Origin: Polysphondylium violaceum
Taxonomy: Eukaryota > Evosea > Eumycetozoa > Dictyosteliales > Dictyosteliaceae
Assembly (NCBI GenBank): GCA_000277445.1
Contig: AJWJ01000190.1
Coordinates: forward strand, 1-39,885
DNA: 39,885 nt
Reading direction: 5' to 3'
Part shown: positions 8,491 to 21,019 of the stretch, piece by piece
Numbering within the stretch: the stretch's first letter is position 1
Layout: every line of letters starts with the position of its first letter
Made by a program: the position numbers and the translations under genes
The notes under the pieces: model-generated
Told to the model about the DNA's origin: nothing
What the model saw: only the letters and a program-made list of their open reading frames with translations
The model's database searches: none

Positions 8491-8703
8491 GAATTAAGTT
8501 GCAAATTCTTTTTTGAATTTGTCCAGTATATCAAACTTCATTGATTCTACTGCCCCATTAGTATTCCCAACCGTGATAGTTGATGTACTCCTCAGCCTCT
8601 TCACCAACGTCGTGAGACGTGATTCGTCGACTGGATCTTTGTGACCAACTACCAAGACTATTTCTGGTACCAAAGCATACACTTGTAGCATATTTCCCAC
8701 CTA
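8491..8703 (-). pseudogene. Orphan coding-like fragment, origin unknown
   Basis: A 68-codon open frame from the ATG at 8700 to the stop near 8494. The peptide has normal amino-acid variety (VPEIVLVVGHKDPVDESRL, SMKFDILDKFKKEFAT) and balanced codon use, unlike the low-complexity shadow frames elsewhere. Just upstream is CTCTAG followed by GTGGGAAATATG, which looks like a 3' splice site, yet no matching upstream exon is evident in the next 600 bases. It may be the last exon of a decayed gene, or a short real gene. I do not recognise the family. Confidence 0.3.
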
Positions 8704-8976
8704 GAGACAATTCGGCAGCTCAGACCTTCCCAGACCTTATTGTGTGTTTAATTTTGTACAATTTCTATTGTTATTTTCCATTTGTTTTGTATAATACCGG
8801 TTTCTAGTGGACCAAAATCAATCAATTGCAAAAAACCGAACGATTCGTTGTTTTTTGAAAAATGTAAAAAGGACACATGATTTGAAATATTTGTAATTAT
8901 GGGTCAATTCAAGGCTCCAGTGGGGCTACTATAAATAAAGAGTTGGTTTTGAGCTATTGCACTTGGATGCGTAGGT

Positions 8977-9019
8977 GTTCTCTGATTTATATATATATTA
9001 TATATATAAATAAGAGAAC
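8977..9019. repeat. 43-base near-perfect palindrome
   Basis: The outer arms GTTCTCTGATTTA and TAAATAAGAGAAC flank an alternating TA core. The halves are complementary apart from one base pair and the odd centre. Confidence 0.75.
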
Positions 9020-9314
9020 TCCGACTCTTCAAAAGCAATAACGAAAGAAACATACTACTATTACAAAATAACATTTTGCCCTTATTATTCTGAACATCAT
9101 ATAACATTTTAGAAGACGAGGTTTTCATCTTTTTAATTATCTCCATTGTGTCATACATGTGCATATCTATATTTTTTAGAAACGATGATGATCACCCTTT
9201 GTTGAAATTTTTAAAGATGTTGATTTTTTTTTTTTTTTTTTTTTTTACAAATTATTTTTTTCAGTATTTTTTTGAAAAACAAACATAAATAGAAAGTCCC
9301 TTTCAGATATCTGT

Positions 9315-12300
9315 ATGAATAGTGGACATATCATAATAATGGATACTACAACTACGACGACAACAACGTTACAAAACAGAGATTTGATAGCTCATTTAAA
9401 AAAGTATATATCAATAGTGATTCAATATATAGCTATTTCATCTCGGGTCATTAACATATTTATTCTATCTCTAAACAGACAAATTGAAAACCCATTGTTT
9501 CAAAATGACTCGATACATCAGATTATAAAGGCATATTTGCAATTGACAGATATTACACAAGAGGAATTACAAGAATGTCAGCAATATTTCGAAAAGTTAA
9601 AGAAATTGGGTATCTTTCAACCAAATCATAAAGAACTAAAAGAAATTCAAATTGATCTATATATAAAGAATGATCAAATCAAACAAGCTACAGATTTACT
9701 CTTAAATTGTTTGAAAATCTATCCCGACAGTTTAAATTTCTTTTTAAAATATTTAAATATTTTATTAAATTCTTTGAATTATAAAGAGTATGTTGTTACT
9801 AGTTTTGGGTATATCTTTCTCTCTCTCTCAATATATTAATAGTTTATAATTAGATATTTTAAAATGATCAATCAAGTCAAGAATAGATTTATAAAATCGA
9901 ATCAGTTTTGGAAGATATTAAATCAACAATTAAATACAATCATTGAAAAAGAGAATATTGACCAAGAGTATGAATCAGGTCAAAAAGATAGTTTAATCAT
10001 TCAGGGCTCAATAACATTGATTCAATTTCAATTACTCGTCAATGAATCAATTGACCATTGTATTAGATTATTAATCATTTCTTTTTTTGGTTATACAACA
10101 ACTAAATCATTGACATCGAATAATAGTAATAATAATAGTAATGATAATAATGATAATGAAATGATTGATAAATTTTTAAATCAATTTAAAGGTTACATCA
10201 AGTTATTTAAAACCAATATAAAACAAACAAGTAGAATAACAAATAATATCTCTTCAAGTGAGTCTAGTTTGATTGATGAATATACTAGTAGATATCAGTA
10301 TTATAAAGGTATCTATAAAGATTATATATCAATACTGGACCGTACCGGTAATGATGACGGTGATAGTAAACCAAAATTAAGTTCAATCAAGTATCGTCAT
10401 AATCCACCATTTGAAAATTATTTACAGGCTTTACTCCAACCTCAACATAGTAGTCAAGAGGACGATACAGATATATCTATACTTTACTTGTACTCTGAGG
10501 TATCCAGACAACTTTATGATTCCATTCATAATCAACATGATATCAAATTAAATTTCTATTCAAAATTATTAAATCAACAACAACAACATTATCCATATAT
10601 TGAAAATCTAATGAATCAAGATTTGGACGTATCAGAAGATTTGGAATTACTCGATAATGCTTATTTGTCCAGTATAGAGACAAGTGATTTCAATTTGGTT
10701 TCAAAAAATCCATTGGACTTTCAAAGATTTATATTCTTTAGCAGCTGGCACAAGAGACAGACCAACAACTATTCCACACTGGTGAGATGGAGTTTTACAC
10801 TGTTTAAAAACTTTATCAAGCGTGCCAACTCTTGTCTCAACATTGAAAACCAATCCAACCAATCCGTAGGCATTGTCCATATTGTCGTGTTTTTGGTAAA
10901 CTTGATCTACGAGACCGAGAATCTTGTCCACTCTGATAATATCATGGACGTCTATATCGACAATCATCTATTGATACCATTCAATAGACAATCGTTTCAT
11001 TACAAAATTTGGAACTCGATGATTTATTATTCCAGCAGCGATGTTGGCAAGACGATGGTTCAAGGCCAAGATACATTCTCTATCAACACCCTGATTGAGC
11101 TACTCAATGGCATATTGAGAAACGGAAACTATCTCGGACCTTTGGTGGCATACCGTATCGCCAACGACCTTGTCGACATTGTCGATGTGTGTATGGCACA
11201 CGTCAACGACCCTCTTTGCGTGGGAACAGACATTGACGTCCCTCGTCTCCAGGCAGGCTACTATCGTATCACATTGACTAGTCTCACTCAACTAAAACCC
11301 AACGACACTGTAAACAATCAAGTGCTCAGTGAGGACCTCATTCAACATATTGAAAATATATGTAATTTTGAATTGGCCATGCTCTATAAATCGAGATCGA
11401 GCTTCAAGACCGCATTGAGTCATATACTCAAAGTAGAAACACCACACGGCTACATTGAAGCACTCCAACTATGCAAAGAGATTGTGTTGTCGAGCAACTC
11501 TATTCAAAATCAACAACAAATGAAACAAATCATTTCCCTGATGGAGAGTATTTGGAACAAGTCTCAAGATTTCAATATCAATGATTTTGACGATACCTTT
11601 GACACTGATCGTTATCTATCTCTCATCGATGACTTTTTGAATACAATTTCAAACTTTAAAACTCAATTCAATATTTTTGATACAACTAGTAGTACTACTA
11701 CTGCCAGTGGATCAAAGAGTACTAGCAATAGTAGCGCCGGCAAGAATATGATTCCAAATCATTCAATCTATGGCAACAATAACAGTAATGGCAATACCGG
11801 TAATTCTTCAATCTCTAAATTCAATTTGCCATCCAATAATAATAACAATAGATCATTGTTCTTGTCATCAACTTTTTCACCAGTAAAGAGTATCGATAAT
11901 ACTATTGGTAGTAGTGCTTTTTCCACACCAATTAAATACAATATACCCGGTACTCCTCAAAAGAAATCAATAGATTCACTAGATATATCTTTACTCAACA
12001 ACAATAACATTAATATTTCAGCAAAATTAGAACAAGAAAGAGAAAAAGAAGAAGATCTTTCATTGTTTAAAAATAGCTTCCTCAAGAGACGTAAAGAAAG
12101 AAGAGAATTATTAAATTCATTAAAAGATAAAAAGAAATCATTGGTTTGTCAAGTGGATTTAAATGCTCCTCTCTTGGATTTGGATTCTACAATTTCTACT
12201 TCAACTTCTGCCTCAACTGCTTTTGCTCAACAACAACAAAAGCCATCATCATCATTTTTTGGTGGTGCTTCTACAACTTCTAGTAGTATGTTTGGTACTA

Positions 12301-15300
12301 CTGGTTCAACTACTACTACACCATTTACATTTGGTAGTGCTACTACAACTACAACTCCTTCAATATTTTCATCATCATCCTCTTCCTCAACATCCTCACC
12401 AGCACCTACATTGTTTGGCGGTGTTGCTAAACCAACAGCACCTACTACTAGTTTATTTGGTGTCCCATCAAAACCAACAGAATTACAAACCTCAACTTCC
12501 CCTACTAGTACTACTAGTGTCTCAACATCATCAACTACTAAAGAAGAAATGATTTGGGAGTGTCCTTGTTGTGAAGCAAAGAATGAGGAGAAAGCCAATA
12601 CTTGTGTAACCTGTATGATCAACAAACCAAAGAGTATTACATATAAGCCTAAATCACAAAAGGATGAGCCAAAATCAATGTTTAATAATATGCCAACATC
12701 AACTACATTTACCGCCAACCCATCTTCATTGTTTGGCGGTGGCAGTACATCACCATCAACAACAACAACAACAACATTTACTGCTAATCCATCTTCATTG
12801 TTTGGTGGTAATACTAGTTCCTCAACTAGTACATCTTCATTATTTGGTGGTAATAATACAACAGCAATAACTACACCAAACAACAAATCACCAACTACTA
12901 CACCTGCTACTGGAAGCAAGGAAGAAATGATTTGGGAATGTCCAGCATGCGAACAAAAGAATGATGAAAAGGCTATTACTTGCTCTTTATGTATGATCAA
13001 CAAACCAAAGAGTATTACATACAAACCAAAATCACAAAAGGATGAACCTAAATCACTCTTTAATAACATGCCAACATCAACTACATTCACTGCTAACCCT
13101 GCTTCATTGTTTGGTGGCGGTAATAGTACACCAACAACAACACCATCATCACTATTTGGTGGCAATAGTGCATCAACAGCCACAGTTACTACTAGTAATC
13201 CATCTTCATTATTTGGTGGTAGTGCCTCAACATCATCAACTACACCTACATCTACTACTAGTATATTTGGTAGTGCTGCACCACCAAAACCATCATCTCC
13301 TACTACTACTGGTAGCAATGAAGAAATGATTTGGGAATGTCCAGCATGTGAACAAAAGAATGATGAAAAGGCTATTACTTGCTCTTTATGTATGATCAAC
13401 AAACCAAAGAGTATCACATATAAACCAAAATCACAAAAGGATGAACCTAAATCACTCTTTAATAACCAACCAACAACTACATTTACTGCTAATCCTGCCT
13501 CATTGTTTGGTGGTGGTAGTACAACAACCCCAATACCAACAACTAGTCCTGTCTCATTTGGTGGTAGTAATGGTACAGCACCACCAACAACATTGACTAC
13601 ACCATCTTCTTTATTTGGTGGTAGTGCCTCATTACCAACAACTACTCCAAAACAAACACAAGAGAGCTCGTCAGCCACTACTACTACGACTCCACCTGTT
13701 TCCAATGAGGAGATGATTTGGGAATGTCCAGCATGTGAACAAAAGAACGATGAAAAGGCAACCACTTGTTCTTTATGTATGATTAACAAACCAAAGAGTA
13801 TCACATACAAACCAAAATCACAAAAGGATGAGCCAAAATCACTCTTTAATAACATGCCAACATCAACTACATTCACTGCTAATCCTGCCTCATTGTTTGG
13901 CGGTGGTGCATCTACAACCCCAATAACATCTACTACTACATTTACTGCTAACCCTGCCTCGTTATTTGGCGGTAATAGTACAACAGCAACACCAACACCA
14001 ACACCAACACTATCATCATTATTCGGTGGTAGTGCTACTAGTGCTCCAAAAGAAGAGAACAAATCATCATCAACTACCACTATTACTACACCTGCTACTA
14101 GTACCAATGAAGAAATGATTTGGGAATGTCCAGCATGTGAGCAAAAGAATGATGAAAAGGCTATTACTTGCTCTTTATGTATGATCAACAAACCAAAGAG
14201 TATAACATATAAACCAAAATCACAAAAGGATGAACCTAAATCACTCTTTAATAACATGCCTTCTACAATCCCATCCACTACAAACTTTTCTTCATTGTTT
14301 GGCGGTGCTGCTAGTACTTCAACACCATCCACTACTAGCTCATTATTCACTACCCCGGTATCTACAGGCAAATCATTGTTTTCCACACCAATTACCTCTA
14401 CCATATCATTGGGTAGTAAAGTTGAAAACAAAGAAGATTATGAAGATGAGGAGGATGAAGATCAAGATTATGATGAAGATGATCAAGAAGATTATGAAGA
14501 TGAACAACAAGATGACGATTATCAAGAGGACCAAGATCAAGAAGAAGAAGATGATGATGATGAAGATGACGGCGAATTTTCAGAAGAACCATCAAGTTAT
14601 GAAGAGGAAGAGGAAGAAGATGCTCAATATGATAAACCAAAAACATTGTTTTCGTTTGGTAGCTTTAATAATCCAACCTCAACAAACACAACCTCTCCTC
14701 CACCAGCATCCCAAGCAACTACCTCAAGTGTTTTTGCACCTCCTATCTTTGGAACTCCATTTTCTGCTTCTACATCAACACCAAGTTCTTCTGTATTTGG
14801 TAATAAGAGTAGTGATAGTACTCCAACAACAGCCTCATCTACCTCTGTTTTTGGTTCATCATCTGTGTTTGGTAAGCCATCCACATCTGTATTTGGTAAT
14901 AAGAGTAGTGATAGTACTCCAACTACAGCCTCGTCCACCTCTGTATTTGGACAATCATCTACATCTGTATTTGGCAGCACCTCTACAACTCCTTCATCTA
15001 CATCTGTGTTTGGACAATCATCAACACCTGTATTTGGCAGTACCACATCCTCAAATGCACCAAGTGGATCTGTATTTGGTAAAACACCTGCTTCATCTGT
15101 CTTTGGAAGTGCTGTAGCAAATACAAGTACAACATCTGCTACACCATCCTCTTCTGCTCCAGTATTTGGTTCAACATTTAAATCAACAAACACTGTTACA
15201 TTTGGTTCAGTCGCACCAACAACTAAAGAAGAAGAGAAAAAAGCAGATGTTGTTGTTGCTGTTACTCCAACACCAGTTGCTGAAAAAATAGAAACAAAAC

Positions 15301-18300
15301 CAGATGAAAAAGAACTAGAGAAAAAAGAAGATGTTGTTGTTACTCCAGTTGCCAATGAAACTAAACAAGAAAATGATGTACCATCCACCACTACTCCATC
15401 ATCTCAAGATACTAAACCAAATGATTCTCCTTCCACTACGACTAGTAGTTTATTCTCTACTCCAGTAAGCTTCTCAACAAGCTCTCTCTTTGGCGGTAGC
15501 AGCTCAACTGAACCAACCAAAACTTCATTGTTTAGTACACCAGTCACTGGAACTGCTTCTTTATTTGGTACTGCTTCTTTAACAAACTCTTTGTTTGGTT
15601 CATTCAACAAAGATGTTAAAAAAGATAAAAGTGATACTGATGAAGATCAAGACGAAGACGACGAAGAAGAAGAGGAAGAAGAAGAGGAAGAGGAAGAAGA
15701 GGATCAAGATGATCAAGATGATCAAGAACAAGAGGATGAAATTCAAGATGGTCAACATGATCAAGATGATGAAGACGATATCCCAATAGAAGACAATGAT
15801 CATGAAGATTACAAAGAAGAGGAAGAGGAAGAGGAAATAGAACAAATAGAAGATCCTAGTAAACCTAAACCAACATTTTCATTTGGTAATTACAACAACA
15901 CTTCAGCTCCACCACCACCTCCACCTATGCCAGCCAACGGTACTTTACCAACTATTAAACCTGCTGCCTCTGTATTTGGCAATGGTAGTACAAACTCAAC
16001 CAGTGTATTTGGAAACACAACCTCTTCTGTTTTTGGTGGTAGTGCTCCAAAATCAATCTTTGGCTCTACTACCTCAACTTCTGTATTTGGTTCATCAACT
16101 ACTGCTCCAACCTCTGTATTTGGCTCATCAACTAGTCCAACAACCTCTGTATTTGGTTCATCAACTAGTCCAACCACCTCTGTTTTTGGCTCTGCCACTC
16201 CAACAAAATCTACTTTTGGTTCATCAACCCCCCCAACCTCTGTATTTGGTTCATCAATCACTCCAACAACCTCTGTGTTTGGTTCAAATACAAGCACCAC
16301 ATCAACCTTTGGTGCAAACCCCCCTGCATTTGGATCCACATCTTCTGTATTTGGTTCAAATTCTGTATTTAGTGCCAATATTCAATCTGCTTTTGGCGGT
16401 AGTACCTCTACTCCCACCACAACTTTGAAACCAGCTATCCCAATTCCAACTTTTGATAATTCAGTAGAATCAAAACAAGATGCCACTGAAACAGATATTC
16501 CAAAGCAAGATGAAATCAAGAAAGATGAATCTAAGCAAGGTGATTCTGAATCTGGTGAACCAAAAGTAGAGGAATCTAAAGAGTCTGTTGAACCAAAAGT
16601 AGAGGAATCCATAGAATCTGGTGAACCAAAAGTAGAGGAATCCAAAGAATCTGTTGAATCAAAAGTAGAGGAATCCAAAGAATCTGGTGAATCAAAAGTA
16701 GAGGAATCTAAAGAATCTAGTGAACCAAAAGTAGAGGAATCTAAACAAGATGATTCTGAATCTGGTGAACCAAAAGTAGAGGAATCTAAAGAACCTAGTG
16801 AACCTAAAGAAGATAAGATTGAATCTACAATTGAGTCTAATGAACCCAAAGACAAAGAGTCTATTGAATCAAAGGTAGATGAATCTAAACAAGGTGATTC
16901 TGAATCTGGTGAACCAAAAGTAGAGGAGTCCAAAGAATCTGATGAACCAAAAGTAGAGGAATCCAAAGAATCTGTTGAATCAAAAGTAGAGGAATCCAAA
17001 GAATTTGGTGAATCAAAAGTAGAGGAATCTAAAGAATCTAGTGAACCAAAAGTAGAGGAATCTAAACAAGATGATTCTGAATCTAGTGAACCAAAAGTAG
17101 AGGAATCCAAAGAATCTGGTGAATCAAAAGTAGAGGAATCTAATGAATCTGGTGAACCAAAAGTAGAGGAATCCAAAGAATCTGGTGAACCAAAAGGAGA
17201 GGAATCTAAAGAATCTGTTGAATCAAAACAAGATGAATCCACAAAAGAAGATATCGTTGAGCCAAATGAAACTAAAGAAACTATTGAATCTAAACAAGAT
17301 GAACCCAGTGAATCAAAGATAGATGAAACTAAACAAGATGATTCTGAATCTGGTGAACCAAAGGTAGAGGAATCTAAAGAGTCTGCTGAACCAAAACAAG
17401 ATGACTCTGAATCAAATCAAGACAACTCTACCATCAAAGCTATCGAGTCTAAAGAATCGAGCGATACTCAAACTTTCGAGGAGGAATCTAAACAAGTCGA
17501 AACTCAACAAGATAATCAAACTGAAAACAAAAAAGATTCATCAGAGTCTGAAGACACAACCAAACAAGAAGAAGAAAACCAATCCAATCAAGTAGAATCA
17601 TCCAAAGCTGTTTCAGATTTGAAACAAAAAGAAGATACAACTGAATTAAAAGTTGATCAAGATACAAAGATATTAAACTCTCTTACCATTTGTAGTGTTG
17701 AAAATGCTCCATCACTTTCAAAACCAGTTGAATCTTTAGAAAAAGAAGAGGAAAAAGAAATAGAGGAAAAACCCGAAAGCTCTTTACCTAACACAACTTT
17801 GAAGCCCTCTACTTTTGCCTTTGCCCCATCAACTTTTTCTTTTGGTAGCTCATCAACTACTTCCTCTACATTTGGCTCTAGCCCAACTCCATCAGTCTTT
17901 GGAAGTAACTCTGCCTTTGGTACAACAACCTCTGCTTTTGGATCAACATCGACTCCATCATCCACATCTGCCTTTGGATCTACATCAACTCCATCCACAT
18001 CTGCTTTTGGATCAACCACAACCTCATCTCCATTTGGTTCTGCTTTTGGATCCACCCCTACTTCATCTACATTTGGCTCTGTTTTTGGTACAAGCACTAT
18101 TTCCCCATCATTTGGAAGTGTTTCAAATCAACCTACTTTTGGTAAACTTCCTGCTAATCAACCCACTAGTGCTCCTCCATCTGTATTTGGCGGTGTATAT
18201 ACCCCTGCCACCACTAACCCAACTTCAGTTTTTGGAAGTGGTTATACTGTTCCAACTTTTGGTTCATTGGCAACACCTGCTACTACAACCTCTACAACAA

Positions 18301-18668
18301 CAGCAGCAGTCAATCCTACAGTGCCACCACCAACCTTTATTAGAAATACTAGAAATGATGAAGATGAAGAACAATCCAGTTTAATCGCACCACCAATAAG
18401 ACAAGATGATTCTGATGAAGATGATTCAATCGATGACGAGAGTCCAAAATCTGATATCAGCATTACAAGCTTTATGATGAGTCCCTCTAGCTTATCATTT
18501 GATAATGAACCTAAATCGACAACTCCACAAAAGTCATCATTACATTCTGCATTTTCAGAGCCATCCACCTCATCTCTAACCCCTCTTAAACCATTTTTCC
18601 AACTTACAAAAAGCCCATCCCAAACTGAAAACTTGTCTGAACAAAAACAAGAGGATGATAGAGTTTAA
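9315..18668 (+). CDS. Giant FG nucleoporin with five RanBP2 zinc fingers
   Basis: Probable nuclear-pore protein of about 3070 aa. Exons 9315-9403, 9479-9787 and 9854-18668 join in phase; a second in-frame ATG lies at 9339. Residues 1 to about 640 are non-repetitive and helical (TPR-like ITQEELQECQQYFEKL...ATDLLLNCLKIYPDSL), recalling the Nup358 N-terminus. Five near-identical zinc fingers W-x-C-x2-C-x10-C-x2-C begin near residues 1034, 1160, 1293, 1422 and 1556; this finger type binds Ran in Nup153/Nup358. They alternate with SLFGG repeats. Two acidic tracts (about 1655-1728 and 2052-2135) each precede an FSFG motif and FG-repeat fields. A charged PKVEESKES array (2335-2655) and a last FG field follow. 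FG repeats bind transport receptors. I saw no Ran-binding (RanBD) or cyclophilin domain, so it is not a full Nup358; a Nup153-like role is equally possible. Confidence 0.88.
12543..14260 (+). repeat. Five tandem zinc-finger/SLFGG modules
   Basis: Repeat period about 378-402 bases. Each unit codes EEMIWEC...C...C..CMINKP, then SITYKPKSQKDEPKS and an FG spacer. Finger cores start at 12555, 12933, 13332, 13719 and 14121. Units 2-5 are closest to each other; unit 1 differs (WECPCCEAKNEEKANTCVTC). Confidence 0.9.
16528..17225 (+). repeat. PKVEESKES repeat array with higher-order copy
   Basis: A roughly 30-base unit coding (E/S)xKVEESKES, repeated about 20 times. A longer block starting SKQGDSESGEPKVEESKES and ending PKVEESKQDDSES occurs twice (about 16528-16760 and 16882-17085), showing a second round of duplication. 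Confidence 0.85.
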
Positions 18669-18745
18669 AAAAAACAATTTAAAATAAACACTGAAACATA
18701 TATGACACCAAATTCTTTTTATTATTATTTATTGTACAAATTTGT

Positions 18746-19223
18746 TTAGAAAAATTCTTCTTTTACAATGAGTCCACTTGGAGTCCCTGATTTAAATTTA
18801 ATAATTAGTATGATAAATTTAAAAAAAAAGAAAAGATGTATATATCTTACATTCTTGAATTGCCCATTGAGTCTTTGTAACTTTATGACCACCATAAGTA
18901 AAAGTCATCTCTGATTCATAAGCAGAATTATTTCCATCGATTAAAATTTTTATGATTTTAAGTTCGTGTATGGTGGCATTACTTTGGAATCCTTGTTCTG
19001 CAACACGATTTTGATCTTTACCAACTCTATTAGTTGAATCTCCTTTTTCAAACATTACTACCTATAGAGTTTCATTTATTAATATTAAAACTATTATTAT
19101 TTTAAAAATTAAACTCTCCATTACCTTTTCATCATAATATTTTTCAAAAGTTTCTACAATTTTGTTTTGTCTGATACCTTCAAAGATACTTTCGAGATTA
19201 GTTTTAATGTTATTGCTGCTCAT
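18746..19223 (-). CDS. SnoaL-like (NTF2-fold) small protein
   Basis: 116-aa protein of the SnoaL-like/NTF2-like fold. Three exons (19223-19125, 19061-18851, 18786-18746) join with phases 0 and 1. It begins MSSNNIKTNLESIFEGIRQNK and VETFEKYYDEKVVMFEKGDS, the usual start of this fold with its helix and Tyr-rich turn. The alternating strands KIIKILIDGNNSAYESEMTF follow, then TQWAIQEWTPSGLIVKEEFF at the end, typical of the last strand. The short third exon is inferred from the phase match and the family-like ending. Members range from polyketide cyclases to proteins of unknown role, so function here is open. Its stop lies only 77 bases from the nucleoporin stop, in tail-to-tail orientation, so transcripts may overlap. 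Confidence 0.82.
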
Positions 19224-19510
19224 TATTATATATAATTAGTTTGTTGTTGTATTGATAAATGTTTATTGAATGAAATTAAAAATTTTAATTTCTTCTTTTT
19301 TATATTGGAGTTTTTGGAATTGGCAAAAATTGTGGTTTTTTTTTTTTGATTCCAGAATTTTTCAAAAAATCGTCCGTATGCGCGATTCGAAACAAATAGA
19401 ATTAAAATATTCTACAACTACGAATTCTATTTGTTTCTATTTGTTTTATTTAAATTTTTTTACATCCTAATTCTTTTAACTGATTTAAATTAATAATTAA
19501 ATTAATAATA

Positions 19511-19744
19511 TTATTTATTCAAAAATGATTTCTTTTTATATTTTGAAAGGGAATCGGAAGCCATTAAATTAAAAATATGATGTTGAGCGACATTGAATAT
19601 TTTTTGTAATTTGTCATAATCTACAGCGCTCATTGAAAGAGAACATGATGATGTTGATGGAGAAATACCTGAAATGGTTGGTGATTCAGAACCATTGTTA
19701 TTGGTAAATGAGGGTGAAGAAGAAACTGCTATTGAAAAAGATGA

Positions 19745-19782
<38 letters not shown>

Positions 19783-21019
19783 TATTATTATTACTATTAC
19801 TACTATTATCATTATTATTATGACTATTAATACAAGGAGAATCTAAACAATTATTTAAATTATTATTACTATTACTATTACTACTATTATTACTGCCGGA
19901 AAGAATTGGAGATGAAGGATTTGAATCTACTGTTGGGAGAGTTTTTTTAAAATTTGCAATATTAAATTTAATTGAAAAGGGGACATTGATTTCACTTGGA
20001 GAACTTTCTGCAAGATATTTCTCTGAAATTCTATGAAACTCTTTTAACAATCTATTTGCGTCAACTTTGAGATATTTGTATGCCTCTACATCGGTCCAAA
20101 AGTTAATATTTTCCTCGCAAATGAGTTCATCCCTGAGAAATACTCTAAAATCTTCTCTAAGAGTTGGATTTTGCAAGAGACTGAGTAACTCTGTGGAGGA
20201 GCTGTCGTTGATTTGCGATAGATCACCACCGTCTCTCAAAAGATCAGCCAATTTTGTAAAGTTTTCTTCAATAGCTATTTGATAGAGTGGTTTGTTGTCT
20301 TTGGCAATAATGGTTCTGTCGGCGCCATATTGGAGAAGGATCATGACAAGATCTGCACGACCCAAACGCACGCAATAGTGAAGAGGAGATTCGCCATTCT
20401 TGTTGATATAGTTTACGTTAGCCTTGTTTTCCAACAACAATGTGATCATGCCTTGGGCCACGGTGGTGTTAAAGATGGCCTTGTGGAGAGGTGATTCGCC
20501 ATTCTTGTTGATGGCGTTGATGTTTACATTCTTTTTCAACAAGATTTCAAAGACCTCTTTGAGAATGGCGTTGTTGGGTGCTCTAAACTTTTGACAAAAA
20601 TAGTGGAACGGTGTGTTGGAATCACGATTGGTGACATTGACCTGAATGTCATCGGCCTCCAACAAGATGATCACCATTTTGATGTCAATGTCGGCTGCCA
20701 TGGAAAAAAAGTGGTGGAGACAAGTGTAGCCGTTCTTGTCGGGAAGGTTTATATCTACTTTACATATTCTATAGTGTGAGAGAACCAATTCAAACATTTC
20801 AATATTGTTGTTTCTGGCGGCGTTCATAAGACAGGTTTGGTCGAGTTCGTCGACCATGGTCAATAGCTGTTTACCCTTTTTGCCTCCCAATATCTTTTTC
20901 ACTTGCTTGGTGTTTCCATCTTTAACGCTTTTGTGTAATAACTTGTTGTCTTGTTTTAATTCTTCCTCTGTGTATTCTTTATCTTTTCCACTAAAAAAAC
21001 TTAATGGATTTATATTCAT
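19511..21019 (-). CDS. Ankyrin-repeat and RGS-domain protein
   Basis: Single-exon 502-aa protein. Residues 25-275 hold about six ankyrin repeats (for example NKNGESPLHKAIFNTT, NKNGESPLHYCVRLGRADLVMILLQYGAD). Residue 283 onward is an RGS domain, which speeds GTP hydrolysis by heterotrimeric G-alpha subunits: LLSLLQNPTLREDFRVFLRDELICEENINFWTDVEAY matches the first RGS helices. The final helices (KLQKIFNVAQHHIFNLMASDSLSKYKKS) come only after an insertion of about 115 low-complexity residues with a long Asn run. Ankyrin repeats probably recruit a partner, and no membrane segment is seen. It is cytosolic or membrane-associated by inference. A GC palindrome lies 77 bases upstream of the ATG. Chemoattractant G-protein signalling is a natural setting in dictyostelids, but no specific G-alpha can be named. 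Confidence 0.93.

Larger units (their letters stand above)
8406..9314. other. Intergenic with relic fragment and palindrome
   Basis: About 900 bases between copy 3 and the nucleoporin gene. From 8440 to 8760 base composition is clearly less AT-rich than other gaps and holds a coding-like minus-strand fragment. A 43-base palindrome sits at 8977-9019. T-rich sequence from 9222 to 9246 precedes the nucleoporin start and probably belongs to its promoter. Confidence 0.5.

Noticed and set aside
12227-14431. 734-codon open frame on the minus strand across the zinc-finger region
   Set aside because: It is a shadow of the repetitive nucleoporin coding sequence; its own peptide simply mirrors the FG and zinc-finger repeats, and other long antisense frames over this gene behave the same way.
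16382-17242. 286-codon minus-strand frame rich in Asp-Ser-Ser-Thr-Phe repeats
   Set aside because: It is the antisense reading of the PKVEESKES array, open only because the repeat unit lacks stops in that frame.
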